This document shows positions 26,150-36,195 of a stretch of DNA of 64,000 bases, one piece after another. The position numbers and the translations under genes are program-made. The notes under the pieces were generated by a model. It ran no database searches. It was not told the DNA's origin and worked only from the letters and a program-made list of their open reading frames with translations. The stretch is from Chrysopilus asiliformis (taxonomy: Eukaryota; Arthropoda; Insecta; Diptera; Rhagionidae). The DNA lies in contig OZ035962.1 of the NCBI GenBank assembly GCA_964034945.1, positions 106,402,034-106,466,033 on the forward strand, in the 5' to 3' direction. Position 1 is the first letter of the stretch. Every line of letters starts with the position of its first letter.

Positions 26150-26279
26150 GCGTATTCATAGTAGTTTTTAAACAAAGGTCTTGCTAAACATGAGTTTAAA
26201 CTGACAGTATGCTATGGTTCTTTGTCAGTTTAAACTCATGTTTAATAAAATCTATGTTTAAAAATCACTGTGCATACGC
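26150..26279. mobile_element. 130-bp palindromic MITE-like element
   Basis: Left arm GCGTATTCATAGTAGTTTTT and the inverse of the right end GCGTATGCACAGTGATTTTT match imperfectly. The match resumes inward over AAACATGAGTTTAAACTGAC, so nearly the whole unit folds back. No coding capacity; target duplication not resolved. Confidence 0.65.
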
Positions 26280-27830
26280 ATCAAAACGTTTAGTATGCAA
26301 TTTTACGTTACTTTTCCATACAACAGATTTAATTTGGAAAAAATTTCAAAAGATTCCACGGAAATTCCATATTTCCGATCAAAATTCCATTCAGAGTTCC
26401 GTGTTTTTTCACATTTTCTTAACAAAAATTCTAGATTTTCCTACATTTTTCTTTAAAAAAAAATCCAACTCCTAATTATTGCCTGATCAACAGCCTCATC
26501 AAATTCCCGTTCGAATTCCAATTTAATTAAGTGTCTTTTGACGCTGTTTATTACGAAATTATAACACTAGAATTGAAATTTGATAAATGTTGATCTTGAT
26601 GGTGTGTTGTGATTACCTTTAAAATGAATACAGGGAATTATTTTGAGTCCATAATCAGTACGTCGTCGTGCCATCATCGTCATTATGACTACAAAGCAAC
26701 AAATCATTTAACAAAATTGCTCAGCGAATGCTATGAATTCTAATGATCCTGGCTGGTGAGTTTAGATTCTATAGAATTTCATTTTATCAACCTAAGGCAA
26801 CAGTGGAGCCAATGGACATAGTTTGATGTAGTCTCGTAAAAGGAGCACGAAGGCAATTGAGTTTACTTTAACCCATGCTCAAGGCACTATTAATGTGGGA
26901 TGATGGGAAGAAGAATGTAAATGTGGTTGTGAAACAAATCACAGACACAATATAGACTAGAAATACACTGTGCAGAATTTGTTTTGGCTGAAAAGCCTTT
27001 TCTCTTAGAAAAAATATTAGGCATTTAAAAAAAACGGTGTAATGCACTTTTCGCGAGTTAAAATAACAAATTGGCTGGTGAAAACCCGATCAAAATCCCT
27101 GCAGCGGTGTGAAATAGCAGAGGAAGTAAGGGGCAGAGAAAGTGTAAATTTTTGCCAGTTTGAGTGATTGTTTATCCATTATAGAAAAAGCATCAAAATT
27201 CTTTGAACGGCTTAAAACTTAGCTGGTGAGAGGTACCGAATGAGAGGAGGGGAAATCGATATGAACCTCAGTAACTCAAAAGGTCGCAAAGTGGTCGCCG
27301 CAATCACAAATTTTAGGATAATTCAGAACTCAGCGCTCACTTTTTCTTATTTTACTTTGGAAGGATCATTTTTTCAGCGGCATAACTAATAGCTGCACGA
27401 CTTTACTATGACGAGGAGTCTTGAGGTTTTGAAGGTCTTGAAGATCCGTCCCATAAAGGGGTCATAGGTTTTAATATTTAGGTAGCCTTAGGTTCAAAAA
27501 AATTTCACAGGAAATTTAAGAGGCAAAAATTTTTTTAGTGTCCTCGTAGGTAAATTTTGAGTTTGAGAGACATCATTTATTTACAAGTCTTTAAAAATCT
27601 TCAGTCAATTTGTGCGTATCACTTTTACAACTTCTAGATGATTATAGACATTAAAAAAAGACAAACCTTAGTTGACGAATTTAATTGAATTCCGGCTCAC
27701 GTTATCTAAACCTCTTTGTTCTGCATACATAAGAAGCCACCATGACCGTACTGTCCCAAATTCTGATCTGCCGCAGTAGGACTAAATTGTGTGGTATCTT
27801 TTTCGCAGGAATCAAATCGGTTCCATTCAG
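26280..27830. other. gene-free stretch, nothing recognised
   Basis: AT-rich non-coding DNA with no recognised repeat, RNA gene or conserved exon. Confidence 0.5.
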
Positions 27831-28290
27831 CTAAATATCGTGCCTTGTAATGTAAGGTGTTGCGGAGAAAGGTAGATCACATCTCCTGTGTAGGCACCGG
27901 AAGATTTTCCTACATAAATAAGATATGAAATTAGGAAGTTGAATTGTGCCATCGTATAGGAATATGGGAGAATCCAGTGTGTAATTGTGATTTGGCTTTA
28001 TACAATCATGCGATGCCTTACCGTTCACAACGCAAAAAAGAAACGGAGTAGGTTTTTCCATTCATGGTAGTGACATGATGGGAATTACATAATTTCATTC
28101 CTGGCATGAATTGGGAAAACAATTTTAAGTAATTTCTAGCGCCGTTTGACATTGATTTGTAGTCACTGCCATCCAAAAGAACTGACTCGCCTATGTATAT
28201 GCTGCCATTTCGGTATTTCACTTTCTTTATCGGTGCCCAGGGACCCGACCCAATCTTTATCCCATTTCGTAAATCACACGAAAAGAAATC
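27831..28290 (-). pseudogene. Unassigned exon-like stretch, possible small gene or gene remnant
   Basis: On the minus strand a protein-like segment runs from about 28290 (after a possible AG acceptor at 28292-28291) to 28023, with composition unlike random AT-rich frames (GSGPWAPIKKVKYRNGS, SQFMPGMKLCNSHH). It ends at a good donor, CG/GTAAGG. Joining to an acceptor after TTATTTATGTAG near 27915 keeps a frame that closes at 27831. Alternatively the two frames directly downstream also look protein-like, which would fit a decayed, frameshifted gene. No start codon or upstream exon is convincing and I recognise no family. It could be chance. Confidence 0.25.
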
Positions 28291-28917
28291 CACTTAAGTA
28301 TTTTGATGGGATGCGTATGAGTTTTCTGTTTTGTTGGGGATTCCTCGCAGTAGAGTTTACTAAACAAATACACAAGGCCAGGCACGAAGTGAGTCTATCT
28401 GAAGCGCGTTTGCCTTTCATTCTATTCGGGTCTATTCCCGGCAGCCCGACTAGGTGGCAGGATCTATACATTAAGCATATAGGAATCCAGGGTCAGATGC
28501 CAGTGACTTGCTTTTCTTTACGTCACACGAGCAGAGAAGCGAAATTAGGAAGAGGACCAGCAGCAGCCGCTGAAAAAACCCCGTTTTTTCCAACCAGATT
28601 TACACACATTGGACAAATGTGCTCAGATGTTCATTGATGCTCGATCATGTGAGCCAAATATGTGTTCAGAGATTGCTTTTACTTTGATGTAAGTTGTCTC
28701 CTCCTGTTATGCTCTGCTTTAGGATCAGAATCGACAAAGTCATTTTCTTTTAGTGCAAAGTCCTTTTTGGAACGACGAACCAGTGACGTTGAATTCTTCG
28801 AGACCTTCGGGAAATGTCAGCAGAAAGCGTTTAGATAAAAATATCTTTAAAAATTTAACAGAAATCAGGGACGTAATGTATTTGGTATTAAAGTTGATAG
28901 TATATTTTTATAAGTAT

Positions 28918-28985
28918 ACAAAAAAAAGATTTTCATGCGTCCTTATGTTATGGAGTTCTGCCGGACCGATTTAGATGGTTCTTTT
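28918..28985 (+). repeat. Left part of a host repeat interrupted by family A copy 1
   Basis: The sequence GATTTTCATGCGTCCTT...ACCGATTTAGATGGTTCTTTT matches, with changes, 63892-63954 at the end of the window. The match continues after the insertion (29565-29600, TTAATCGAAAGCTACCACTA) just as it does without interruption at 63955-63977. The two halves therefore belong to one older repeat. Confidence 0.7.
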
Positions 28986-29564
28986 TATACCCGTGTGGTG
29001 AAACCAAAGGGTATATTAGATTTGCCTTACCGTTTGTAACGCCAAGATCCCGTCATCACACAAAAAAATGAATTACACCAGTGTGTTTAGAATGATAAGA
29101 AAAAGTTGAATTTAGCATGTCCGTCCGTCCGTGTCCGTCCGTCCGTCCGTCCGTCCGTCCGTCCGTCTGTCTGTCTGTCTGTGGCGCGGATTGCGGGCGC
29201 ACGGATTGAGCTAGAGAATTGAAATTTTGCGCAGATCCGTTTTTCGTAAAATGCGAGGCTAAGTTCGTTAACGGGCAAGAATGGACCATTAGGGGGGTAC
29301 CACCCATACAAACGAAAACGTTTTTTGTGAATATCTCAAAATAGGTGCATCTTATCTAAAAAGTCCAAGAACAAAAGTTATTTAGGATATGATTTTACAT
29401 AAAACTCCCATACATCAAAATCCAATTGGAAAAAATTTAAAAAAATCTTTTTGGAAAGTTTGACTTCAAAGTGGAATTTTGGTACAAGTGCTCTAATTTG
29501 GATACGAATATCACCATACGGGTTTTCAATAATTGCCAGATTGGCAATTATAGCTTTTGTTATG
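28986..29564 (+). mobile_element. (GTCY)n-bearing terminal-hairpin element, family A copy 1
   Basis: Starts TATACCCGTGTGGTGAAACC with GGGTATA 16 bases further, forming a 7-bp terminal stem. Then come a conserved TTGCCTTACCGTTTGTAACG block, a GTCC/GTCT tract (29120-29182), GGCGCGGATTGCGGGCGCAC, a TTGAGCTAGAGAATTGAAATTTTG core and a G-run/GGTACC segment. A 3' palindrome ATTGCCAGATTGGCAAT is followed by TATAGCTTTTGTTATG. No TIRs, no ORF, and it sits in a T-run. The layout resembles dipteran mini-me/DINE-1 (Helentron-associated) elements; the class is inferred. Confidence 0.75.
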
Positions 29565-30304
29565 TTTTTAATCGAAAGCTACCACTACATCTAAAAAGTC
29601 GTTTATCATTTCCATCTACTATTTATTTACTCTCAGAGACTCGAGGTGAATTAGGTACCGACAATAATAAAAATAATCACATACAATTAATTTCCGCAAC
29701 TATTACTGAGTAGAGAACCTCTTTACCAAAAAAGTTACTCAGTCATTTTAAATTGCCATAATGATTTCATGGACGAAAACGGCTAAATGAGACCTAGTAT
29801 TTTGAGAAAAGTTCTTTAAAGTCCAGCAAGGATAACGTGAATATCTTTTTTTCCTCTTTATTTCGGCCAAATAGGCATTATGGGACTTTGAAGTCACTGA
29901 TCACGCAATTAAAAAAAATTCCGTTTGTGTGATGAGATTGTTATTTACTCAAAAATTGTTAAGAAGCTCATTTTTGGATTTTTTTACTTTAACCCGACAC
30001 TAGAGACACCCCATACTAGTTTATTAATACTTGCTTTTTTCCATGGAAATTAGTATTATCGTCACACTGAGGCCTCCTTCCTCTTGTCCATATTTTATCA
30101 ACAGTCCCTAACCACTCAGAGAATACTCTATATCAAGTCGAAGTCAATTTTCTTAATATAAATTCGCGAAATTAACTTTTTTGCATAATTGGGAAAAAAT
30201 CGAAACTTTTATACAAACATAGTTTTTTTCCTGTTGAATAGGCAAATTAAAAAAATCCAATTTTGTTGGAAAATTCGTTAGGTTTTTAATTTTGAAACAG
30301 ACTC
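29565..30304. other. non-coding DNA between family A copy 1 and the Gypsy element
   Basis: Begins with the right half of the interrupted host repeat (29565-29600), then AT-rich sequence up to the target-site copy ACTC at 30301-30304. No gene seen. Confidence 0.6.
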
Positions 30305-32297
30305 TGTTACAAGACTTGCCTTCTGCTCCTTAGCATCCATCTCAAGGCCAAATCTGCAAATGGGAATCCTGGCGGCACGTCTGGGGTAGCTCAGTATTTG
30401 CATGAGAGTAAAGGGTGGGGATCTTGCCAGGGCCAATTGCGAACAGATATTCGACGTGCCAAGCTCAACGTTCGAGGGGGAGAAAAAGTATAAAGGATGT
30501 TCCATCGTCCTTGCCATCAGCTTCGCCGCAAGAGGGGGTGTCAGAGTTAGCGACACATTTCACTTAAAAAACACTAAAGAGATTAAAAGGGATGATTTGA
30601 TTGACCATGCTCGGCACAAGCGGGAACCGTCAAACAACAGATTTCACAATTATCGTCACTTTGATTATTTCGCGGATTAGGGCAAAACATATGATCTAAA
30701 CATTCATCTTATTCAAACAAAATCTTTATTATGTTCACCCCGTACAAAAGGAATTATATTGTATACGCCCAGAATATACTAATGCAAAAAAAAACGTTAT
30801 AAATTTCTCCCCTTTTGAAACTTTAATTTAGACTAAAAATTCTCGATTCCGCGACAATTTACAATTTCCACTTTTTGTATATTTTATGCTTTGATAGATA
30901 AACTCATAATCCACTTAAACATTAGACTCACCGCATACCTGATCCACGAATAGCCTGCCATGTGCACATAGAAGCTCCTCAGGACACAGGAAACTCGCCA
31001 CTACTTATGTAGTTGTCACCTTTTATATCGAATTGTTTTTAAAGAAAATATCTAAAAAAAGCATAAAAATCTTAAAAGCGGAAATTTTACAAATAATACG
31101 CATTAACGGCTACTTCCCATTACTCAAAAAAAACGTTTGATGATTCGAAAAAAAAAAAACATAGCCAAATTTTTATGACGTCATCCGTTCAGATCCTTCT
31201 GGAGATGTTCTCGATTGGTCCCTTTTTTATGAAAATTGCACGTGGAGAAATTCCCTCAAAAAAATTGCACGTGTAGGAGTTCCCTTATGTAAATTGGCAC
31301 CTGAAGAACTCTTTTTGGCCGTATATGAAATTGGCGAGGTGAGCACCAAGCAAATCCTCGAAGCGTCTACCACATGGGGAAAAACGGGTCGCAATCCTAG
31401 CTCACAATACCTGTGGCGAAGGGCACCAAGACGACAAAAGAAAATCCTTTTTTTGGAAGTCGGTTAAAAACTATCACAAGTGGTCCCTTGGACTTTTCTT
31501 GTCTTATGTTTGGGACCTAAGAGATCACATTTGATTTTTATATGTTAAACTTTTGAACAGAACTGAGAAATAACTTTGGCTTACCACTTGTGCGATATTG
31601 ATAAAAAAAGAAGAAGGAAACCAAGGGGTTCCTATTCGGTGTTCACGTGGAAAACGATAATCGAACTAATGACGATTTTAGCAGGTGAAAATTTGACCCC
31701 AGATATCACACAACGTGAGGTAAAACATTTCCTCAAAAGAAAACGAAAAAAAATCTTTTTAAACTGTGGGTCGCCCACTACTTCCACGTAATCTCCCACC
31801 GAATTTTAAATCAAATCTAAATCTCCTTTTTTTCCCATCAACTAAAATTTCGGTTATTTTCTTTTTCTGTTCTGACTCTTTTTGACCTTGCCCTATTTTC
31901 ATCTCTGCATCCCTAGCCCAGATTTAAGTGGTTAGATTTAAGTGGTATTCGATTCGAATTCAACCGTTGCATTTTTGAATAATGCAAACAATTATCATTT
32001 TAAAATTGAATTTTAAAATCATATTAAAATTGAACCTTTTGTTTCAAATCACATGTGCTTGAAGGGAATACCCAGAATTTTCGAATGCTCTTTTGAAATT
32101 GCTTCTTTTCGCTACGATTTCAATAGACTTTTGTTTCAATTTAACTCCCTTTTTCTACAGCAGAGACGCGAAATGAGGAGATGGAAAAAGGGGAGGAGCC
32201 TGTCTTTATTTTTAAGCAGCTTGGATTATTCCAAGTTAATGACGTCATGGAAGGATTGTGATGAAGCAGGGTTCTTGCTTCACATGCAATCGTAACA
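30305..32297 (-). repeat. 3' LTR of the Gypsy element
   Basis: 1993-bp LTR with perfect 6-bp inverted ends TGTTAC/GTAACA. It contains small open frames on both strands (for example 30402-30680 and 31576-31791 on +) that recur unchanged in the other LTR. They match no family I know and are probably incidental. Confidence 0.95.
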
Positions 32298-32640
32298 ACA
32301 CAAGTTTGTTGATTCGAATCTTACAGGTGAATTCACCAACTTGCAGAGGGCATGTGAAATTTTTTTTTTTTGTGTTAAGCATGCTAAATGGGCCAACGTG
32401 GGGCTCGACCACCCCTGAGATAAAGAGTCTCATACTCTAATTTCTTATCTTATAGGTACTTCATAAGCCATCAAGATGACTATAAAAAAAAATATGAAAA
32501 CATACACCATTATGTAAAACGAAGACTTTTGTATAATCGAACAAATATTTAATTCTACCTCTAAAAAAATGAATTTATTGATATTATGTGTGAGAAGGGA
32601 ACGAATAAGAAAAATATCCTATTGATTGCTTTAATTAGCT
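32298..32640. other. Gypsy element 3' untranslated segment
   Basis: 343 bp between the pol stop and the 3' LTR. No env frame. A T12 run on the + strand (A-run in element sense) at about 32357-32368 and an adjacent purine-poor stretch; a canonical polypurine tract immediately upstream of the LTR is not visible. Confidence 0.7.
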
Positions 32641-35600
32641 TTATTGCCGTAGATCCTTTGTGTGGTATACACCTATCTTTCTACCTTGCAGATCTTCAAT
32701 CTCATACAACGATGATCCTATGCGCCGTGCCACACGACACTTTACAAATTTCTTAGCAAGCTTTGCATTGAAACCGCGAGCGAAATTGCTTTGAACAAAA
32801 TTACGACGAAATATCTCCTGTCCAGGTATATAATTTACCTCTCTGCACCTGGTGTTGTAACGTTTTTCACCTTCCGTATGAGCTTTTGCGAGATTCTCTT
32901 TGACTTTTGATCTTATATGTTCCAATTTTTCCTCTCGAGGGATTACTTCTATCTCTCGAAGCTGGTTCAGTTTCCTTATTAGATCATAAGACGATCCATG
33001 TGCGACCATATGTTGCCCGAAAAGGACATAGTAAGGAGAAGTACCGAGAGCTAAATGTGAAGATCGCCTTAATGCGCAAGCTATATTGGTGATGTTCTCG
33101 TCCCAGGTTGAATGATCCTCCCCAATGTAAGCCCGAATCGCGGCAATGAGTGATCGATTGACTCGCTCGGACTTGTTTGATTGAGGAGCATAAACCGCTG
33201 TCAAACTGTGTTTCACACCTCGGTCCTTTAAAAAACCTTCAAAGTCCTTGGCAATAAATTGTGGACCATTGTCGCTGTGTAATGTTTCCGGAGTTCCAAA
33301 TATCGAGAAAACTTCGTTCAAGAATGCAATGATATGTGTAGTGTTTGCCTTTCTTAGAGGTTTGAAAAGAGGAAATCTCGACATGTGGTCCAAAACTATT
33401 AGTATGTAAGTATTACCAGCTTTGCTTCTTGGGTATGGACCCAAAAGATCAGCATATATTCGTTGAAAAGGACGCTCTACTCGAATCTCCAATCCCATTG
33501 GGGCGCGGAGGGGAACATTGGGTGCTTTGATTTCCTTGCATGTTTCACAGGTCAATATGAAATTTCGTACGTCTTTTGCCATCTTCGGCCAAAAGTACTT
33601 GCTTCGTAAATGCTCCAGTGTTTTGAAAATGCCGCCATGAGCAGCTTCAGGTGGATCATGGAGTCGTTTTATAAGGTCCTTACGAAGTTCTTCCGGTACA
33701 TACAACCTCCACAATGTCTCCTCTTCCTCTGGAGTTCCCTCCCTAAAACGAACGCGTTTGTATACTAGTCCATCTATCACACACATGTCTGGCAACTGCT
33801 CAGCATTATCTGTGATGGTGAGTTTTAAAGCCTCATACTCCGATGTTTTGAAATAAGCCGAATTCAAGTCAATTTCCGGTTGATTGAGTTGAATCTCCTG
33901 AATTTCTTCGTGCACACGTGACAGAGCGTCTGGTACAAGATGTTGATTTCCTTTGCGATGGACTATGTTGAAGGTGTATCTTTGCAGTGCCAAACTCCAC
34001 CTAGCTAAACGGCCGCTTAGGTCTTTGTTTTGCATCAACCACTTTAAGCTTGAATGGTCGGTTATTACTGTAAAGTGGTAACCTTCAACATAGGGACGGA
34101 ACTTTTTTACGCATTCCACCACCGCGAGACATTCTAACTCTGTGACTGCATAATTTTGTTGGGCTGAATTCAACTTTCTCGACACGTATGCGATAGGGTG
34201 TTCGTGTCCGGCATCATCGATTTGACATAATACACCACCTATTCCGGTTTTACTAGCATCGCATTGAATTATGAAAGGGCGATTGAAATTGGGGTTGGTC
34301 AATACAGGGGCACTGGTCAATCTCTCCTTCAGCTCTTCAAAGGCTTGTTGGGCCTCAGATGTCCAACTGAATTTGTGTTGCTTTTTAAGTAAATTGGTGA
34401 TAGGTGCTGCTATCGAAGCATAGTTATCTATGAATCTTCGGTACCAACCACTTAAGCCGAGGAAACTTCTTACAGCTTTTACTTTGGTTGGAACTGGAAA
34501 ATTTTGTATAGCAGTGATTTTTTCAGGATCCGTTCGGAGACAACCATGACCGACTACAAAGCCTAGATATTTGACCTCAGACATACAAAATTTACACTTG
34601 TCCAGGTTGATTGTCAAACCAGATTCTTTCAATGCTGCAGCCAAGGATTGGAGAACCTTTAAGTGAGTTTCGAAATCAGGAGTGGTGACTAGAAAATCAT
34701 CCAAGTATTTCCTCACATATTTTCGGAGATTCCAGACCATTTTGTCCACTACCCTGTCAGCTAATCGGGACATTGATGCTGTGGCATTACACAAACCAAA
34801 AGGGGTAACTGTAAATTGATATAAGGGACGCCCCGGGACACTAAAGGCTGTTTTGTCCCTGGAGTCTTTGGCTAGGGGAATTTGCCAAAAGGCGTCCTTT
34901 AAATCAATACTAGTTATGTACTGTGCGTCACCCAATTGGCTTAGAAGCCATTCTATGTTAGATAGCGGATATGCGTCTTTTCTTGTTAGATCATTCACCT
35001 TTCGCGAGTCAAGGCATAATCTTACTTTTCCCGGTTTTCGAACCAAAACTACAGGGGAGTTCCAGGGGCTTTGACTCTCCTCTATCACTCCTAATTCTAG
35101 CATTCGGTCCAATTCTTGGTACATTAAAGAGAGAATTGCAGGTGATGCGGGATAACACCGTTGCTTTATAGGGGTAGCTTGCCCTACATCAATCGAGTGT
35201 TCTACGAGGGAAGTTTTTCCTAATCCTTGTTCGGCAAAGTTTGGAAATAATTTTTTTGCCAGATTTAATTGTTTCATTTGTTCCTCAGACAGAACATGTT
35301 GATTGGGTTCAAACTGAATACTGGTTGGTTCAAAATCTAATTCGCTAATTAAGGAAGGGGCAATTTTAAAGACTCGCCAAAAATCTATGCCGAGATAAAG
35401 CTCTTGATTAAGGGAAGGTACAATGTATAGAGTTAAGGGTTTTGTGGTACCTTTGTAAGTCACCTCTACTTGAATATAACCAATTACGGGCTGATGGTTG
35501 CCATCTGCAGTACTGAGTGATGACTTAATTCTGGACCATCGCAGACCTAATTTTCTCAAATTTTGCAGAGCATTCTCACCTAGACAGCTAATGCTCGCAC

Positions 35601-36195
35601 CACTATCAAGCAATCCTTTTATGGACTGACCCGCGATGCTCACATATGCAAAAGGTCTATTATCTTTGTTATCCGAAAATTTACAAGACTCTAATCTTAG
35701 ATACATAAGTTTTTTGTTTTTCCAAAATTCTTTTTGACGCAAAGTTCGTTTTTTGGTTTTCTTTGGCAATTGAAATGCTTCTATGTTGGGCAGATCTTCA
35801 TTAAAAATTCTTTTACGCACTTCCTCATATCTATTAAGACGCTCGGCAAAGGTTAGATGTTTTTCACTTTTTGGGTTTAAATAATTCTCAACAGTTACTT
35901 TTGGGGGTTCGTTGTTAGGTTGGGACGGAAGATGGTTAGGTACGTCGTCAGCAATTAATTTCGAGGTTTGCTGGTCGATGGTTCCTCGTGAGAAGTTCTG
36001 TCCGGACGTGGATGTGTGTTCGAACGGGACGGGCCGGACGTTCGTCCGTTCGTTTGGGGGTTTCCCTGCGTACATCTTTTGCAGTTCCTCTTTAGAATGT
36101 TGGGTTCCCCGCAACCATAACAAAAGCGTCGCCAATTGGCAGACGAACATTCTCCAAACCCATGACCAAGTTGGCCACAGTTCCAACATTTCCAA
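32641..36195 (-). CDS. pol: Gypsy pol polyprotein (PR, RT, RNase H, IN)
   Basis: A 1184-codon open frame. Domains in order: aspartic protease LLDSGAS (about aa 196-201); reverse transcriptase with DLKDAFWQIPL and the active-site YLDD (about 496-499); RNase H with CDAS (about 645) and TDHSSLKWL; integrase with an HHCC zinc-binding module (about 848-890); and a DDE core with D about 915, D about 974 (HSDNGPQF) and E about 1010 (SERVN). Together these copy the RNA genome to DNA and insert it. The frame is -1 relative to gag and overlaps its last 241 nt, so it is most likely made as a Gag-Pol fusion by frameshifting. The first listed Met is not a likely initiation site. No stop or frameshift is seen, so the enzyme set looks functional. 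Confidence 0.95.
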   Translation of the reverse strand: MEMLELWPTWSWVWRMFVCQLATLLLWLRGTQHSKEELQKMYAGKPPNERTNVRPVPFEHTSTSGQNFSRGTIDQQTSKLIADDVPNHLPSQPNNEPPKVTVENYLNPKSEKHLTFAERLNRYEEVRKRIFNEDLPNIEAFQLPKKTKKRTLRQKEFWKNKKLMYLRLESCKFSDNKDNRPFAYVSIAGQSIKGLLDSGASISCLGENALQNLRKLGLRWSRIKSSLSTADGNHQPVIGYIQVEVTYKGTTKPLTLYIVPSLNQELYLGIDFWRVFKIAPSLISELDFEPTSIQFEPNQHVLSEEQMKQLNLAKKLFPNFAEQGLGKTSLVEHSIDVGQATPIKQRCYPASPAILSLMYQELDRMLELGVIEESQSPWNSPVVLVRKPGKVRLCLDSRKVNDLTRKDAYPLSNIEWLLSQLGDAQYITSIDLKDAFWQIPLAKDSRDKTAFSVPGRPLYQFTVTPFGLCNATASMSRLADRVVDKMVWNLRKYVRKYLDDFLVTTPDFETHLKVLQSLAAALKESGLTINLDKCKFCMSEVKYLGFVVGHGCLRTDPEKITAIQNFPVPTKVKAVRSFLGLSGWYRRFIDNYASIAAPITNLLKKQHKFSWTSEAQQAFEELKERLTSAPVLTNPNFNRPFIIQCDASKTGIGGVLCQIDDAGHEHPIAYVSRKLNSAQQNYAVTELECLAVVECVKKFRPYVEGYHFTVITDHSSLKWLMQNKDLSGRLARWSLALQRYTFNIVHRKGNQHLVPDALSRVHEEIQEIQLNQPEIDLNSAYFKTSEYEALKLTITDNAEQLPDMCVIDGLVYKRVRFREGTPEEEETLWRLYVPEELRKDLIKRLHDPPEAAHGGIFKTLEHLRSKYFWPKMAKDVRNFILTCETCKEIKAPNVPLRAPMGLEIRVERPFQRIYADLLGPYPRSKAGNTYILIVLDHMSRFPLFKPLRKANTTHIIAFLNEVFSIFGTPETLHSDNGPQFIAKDFEGFLKDRGVKHSLTAVYAPQSNKSERVNRSLIAAIRAYIGEDHSTWDENITNIACALRRSSHLALGTSPYYVLFGQHMVAHGSSYDLIRKLNQLREIEVIPREEKLEHIRSKVKENLAKAHTEGEKRYNTRCREVNYIPGQEIFRRNFVQSNFARGFNAKLAKKFVKCRVARRIGSSLYEIEDLQGRKIGVYHTKDLRQ

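Noticed and set aside
29056..29311. Overlapping 74-83-codon minus frames (also at 48869-49141 and 57757-58036)
   Set aside because: They are the same segment of family A elements read through the GTCY tract; frames are not conserved between copies.
30278..32295. Small open frames inside the LTRs (also at 39249-41308)
   Set aside because: They are duplicated only because the LTRs are identical; no recognised domain.
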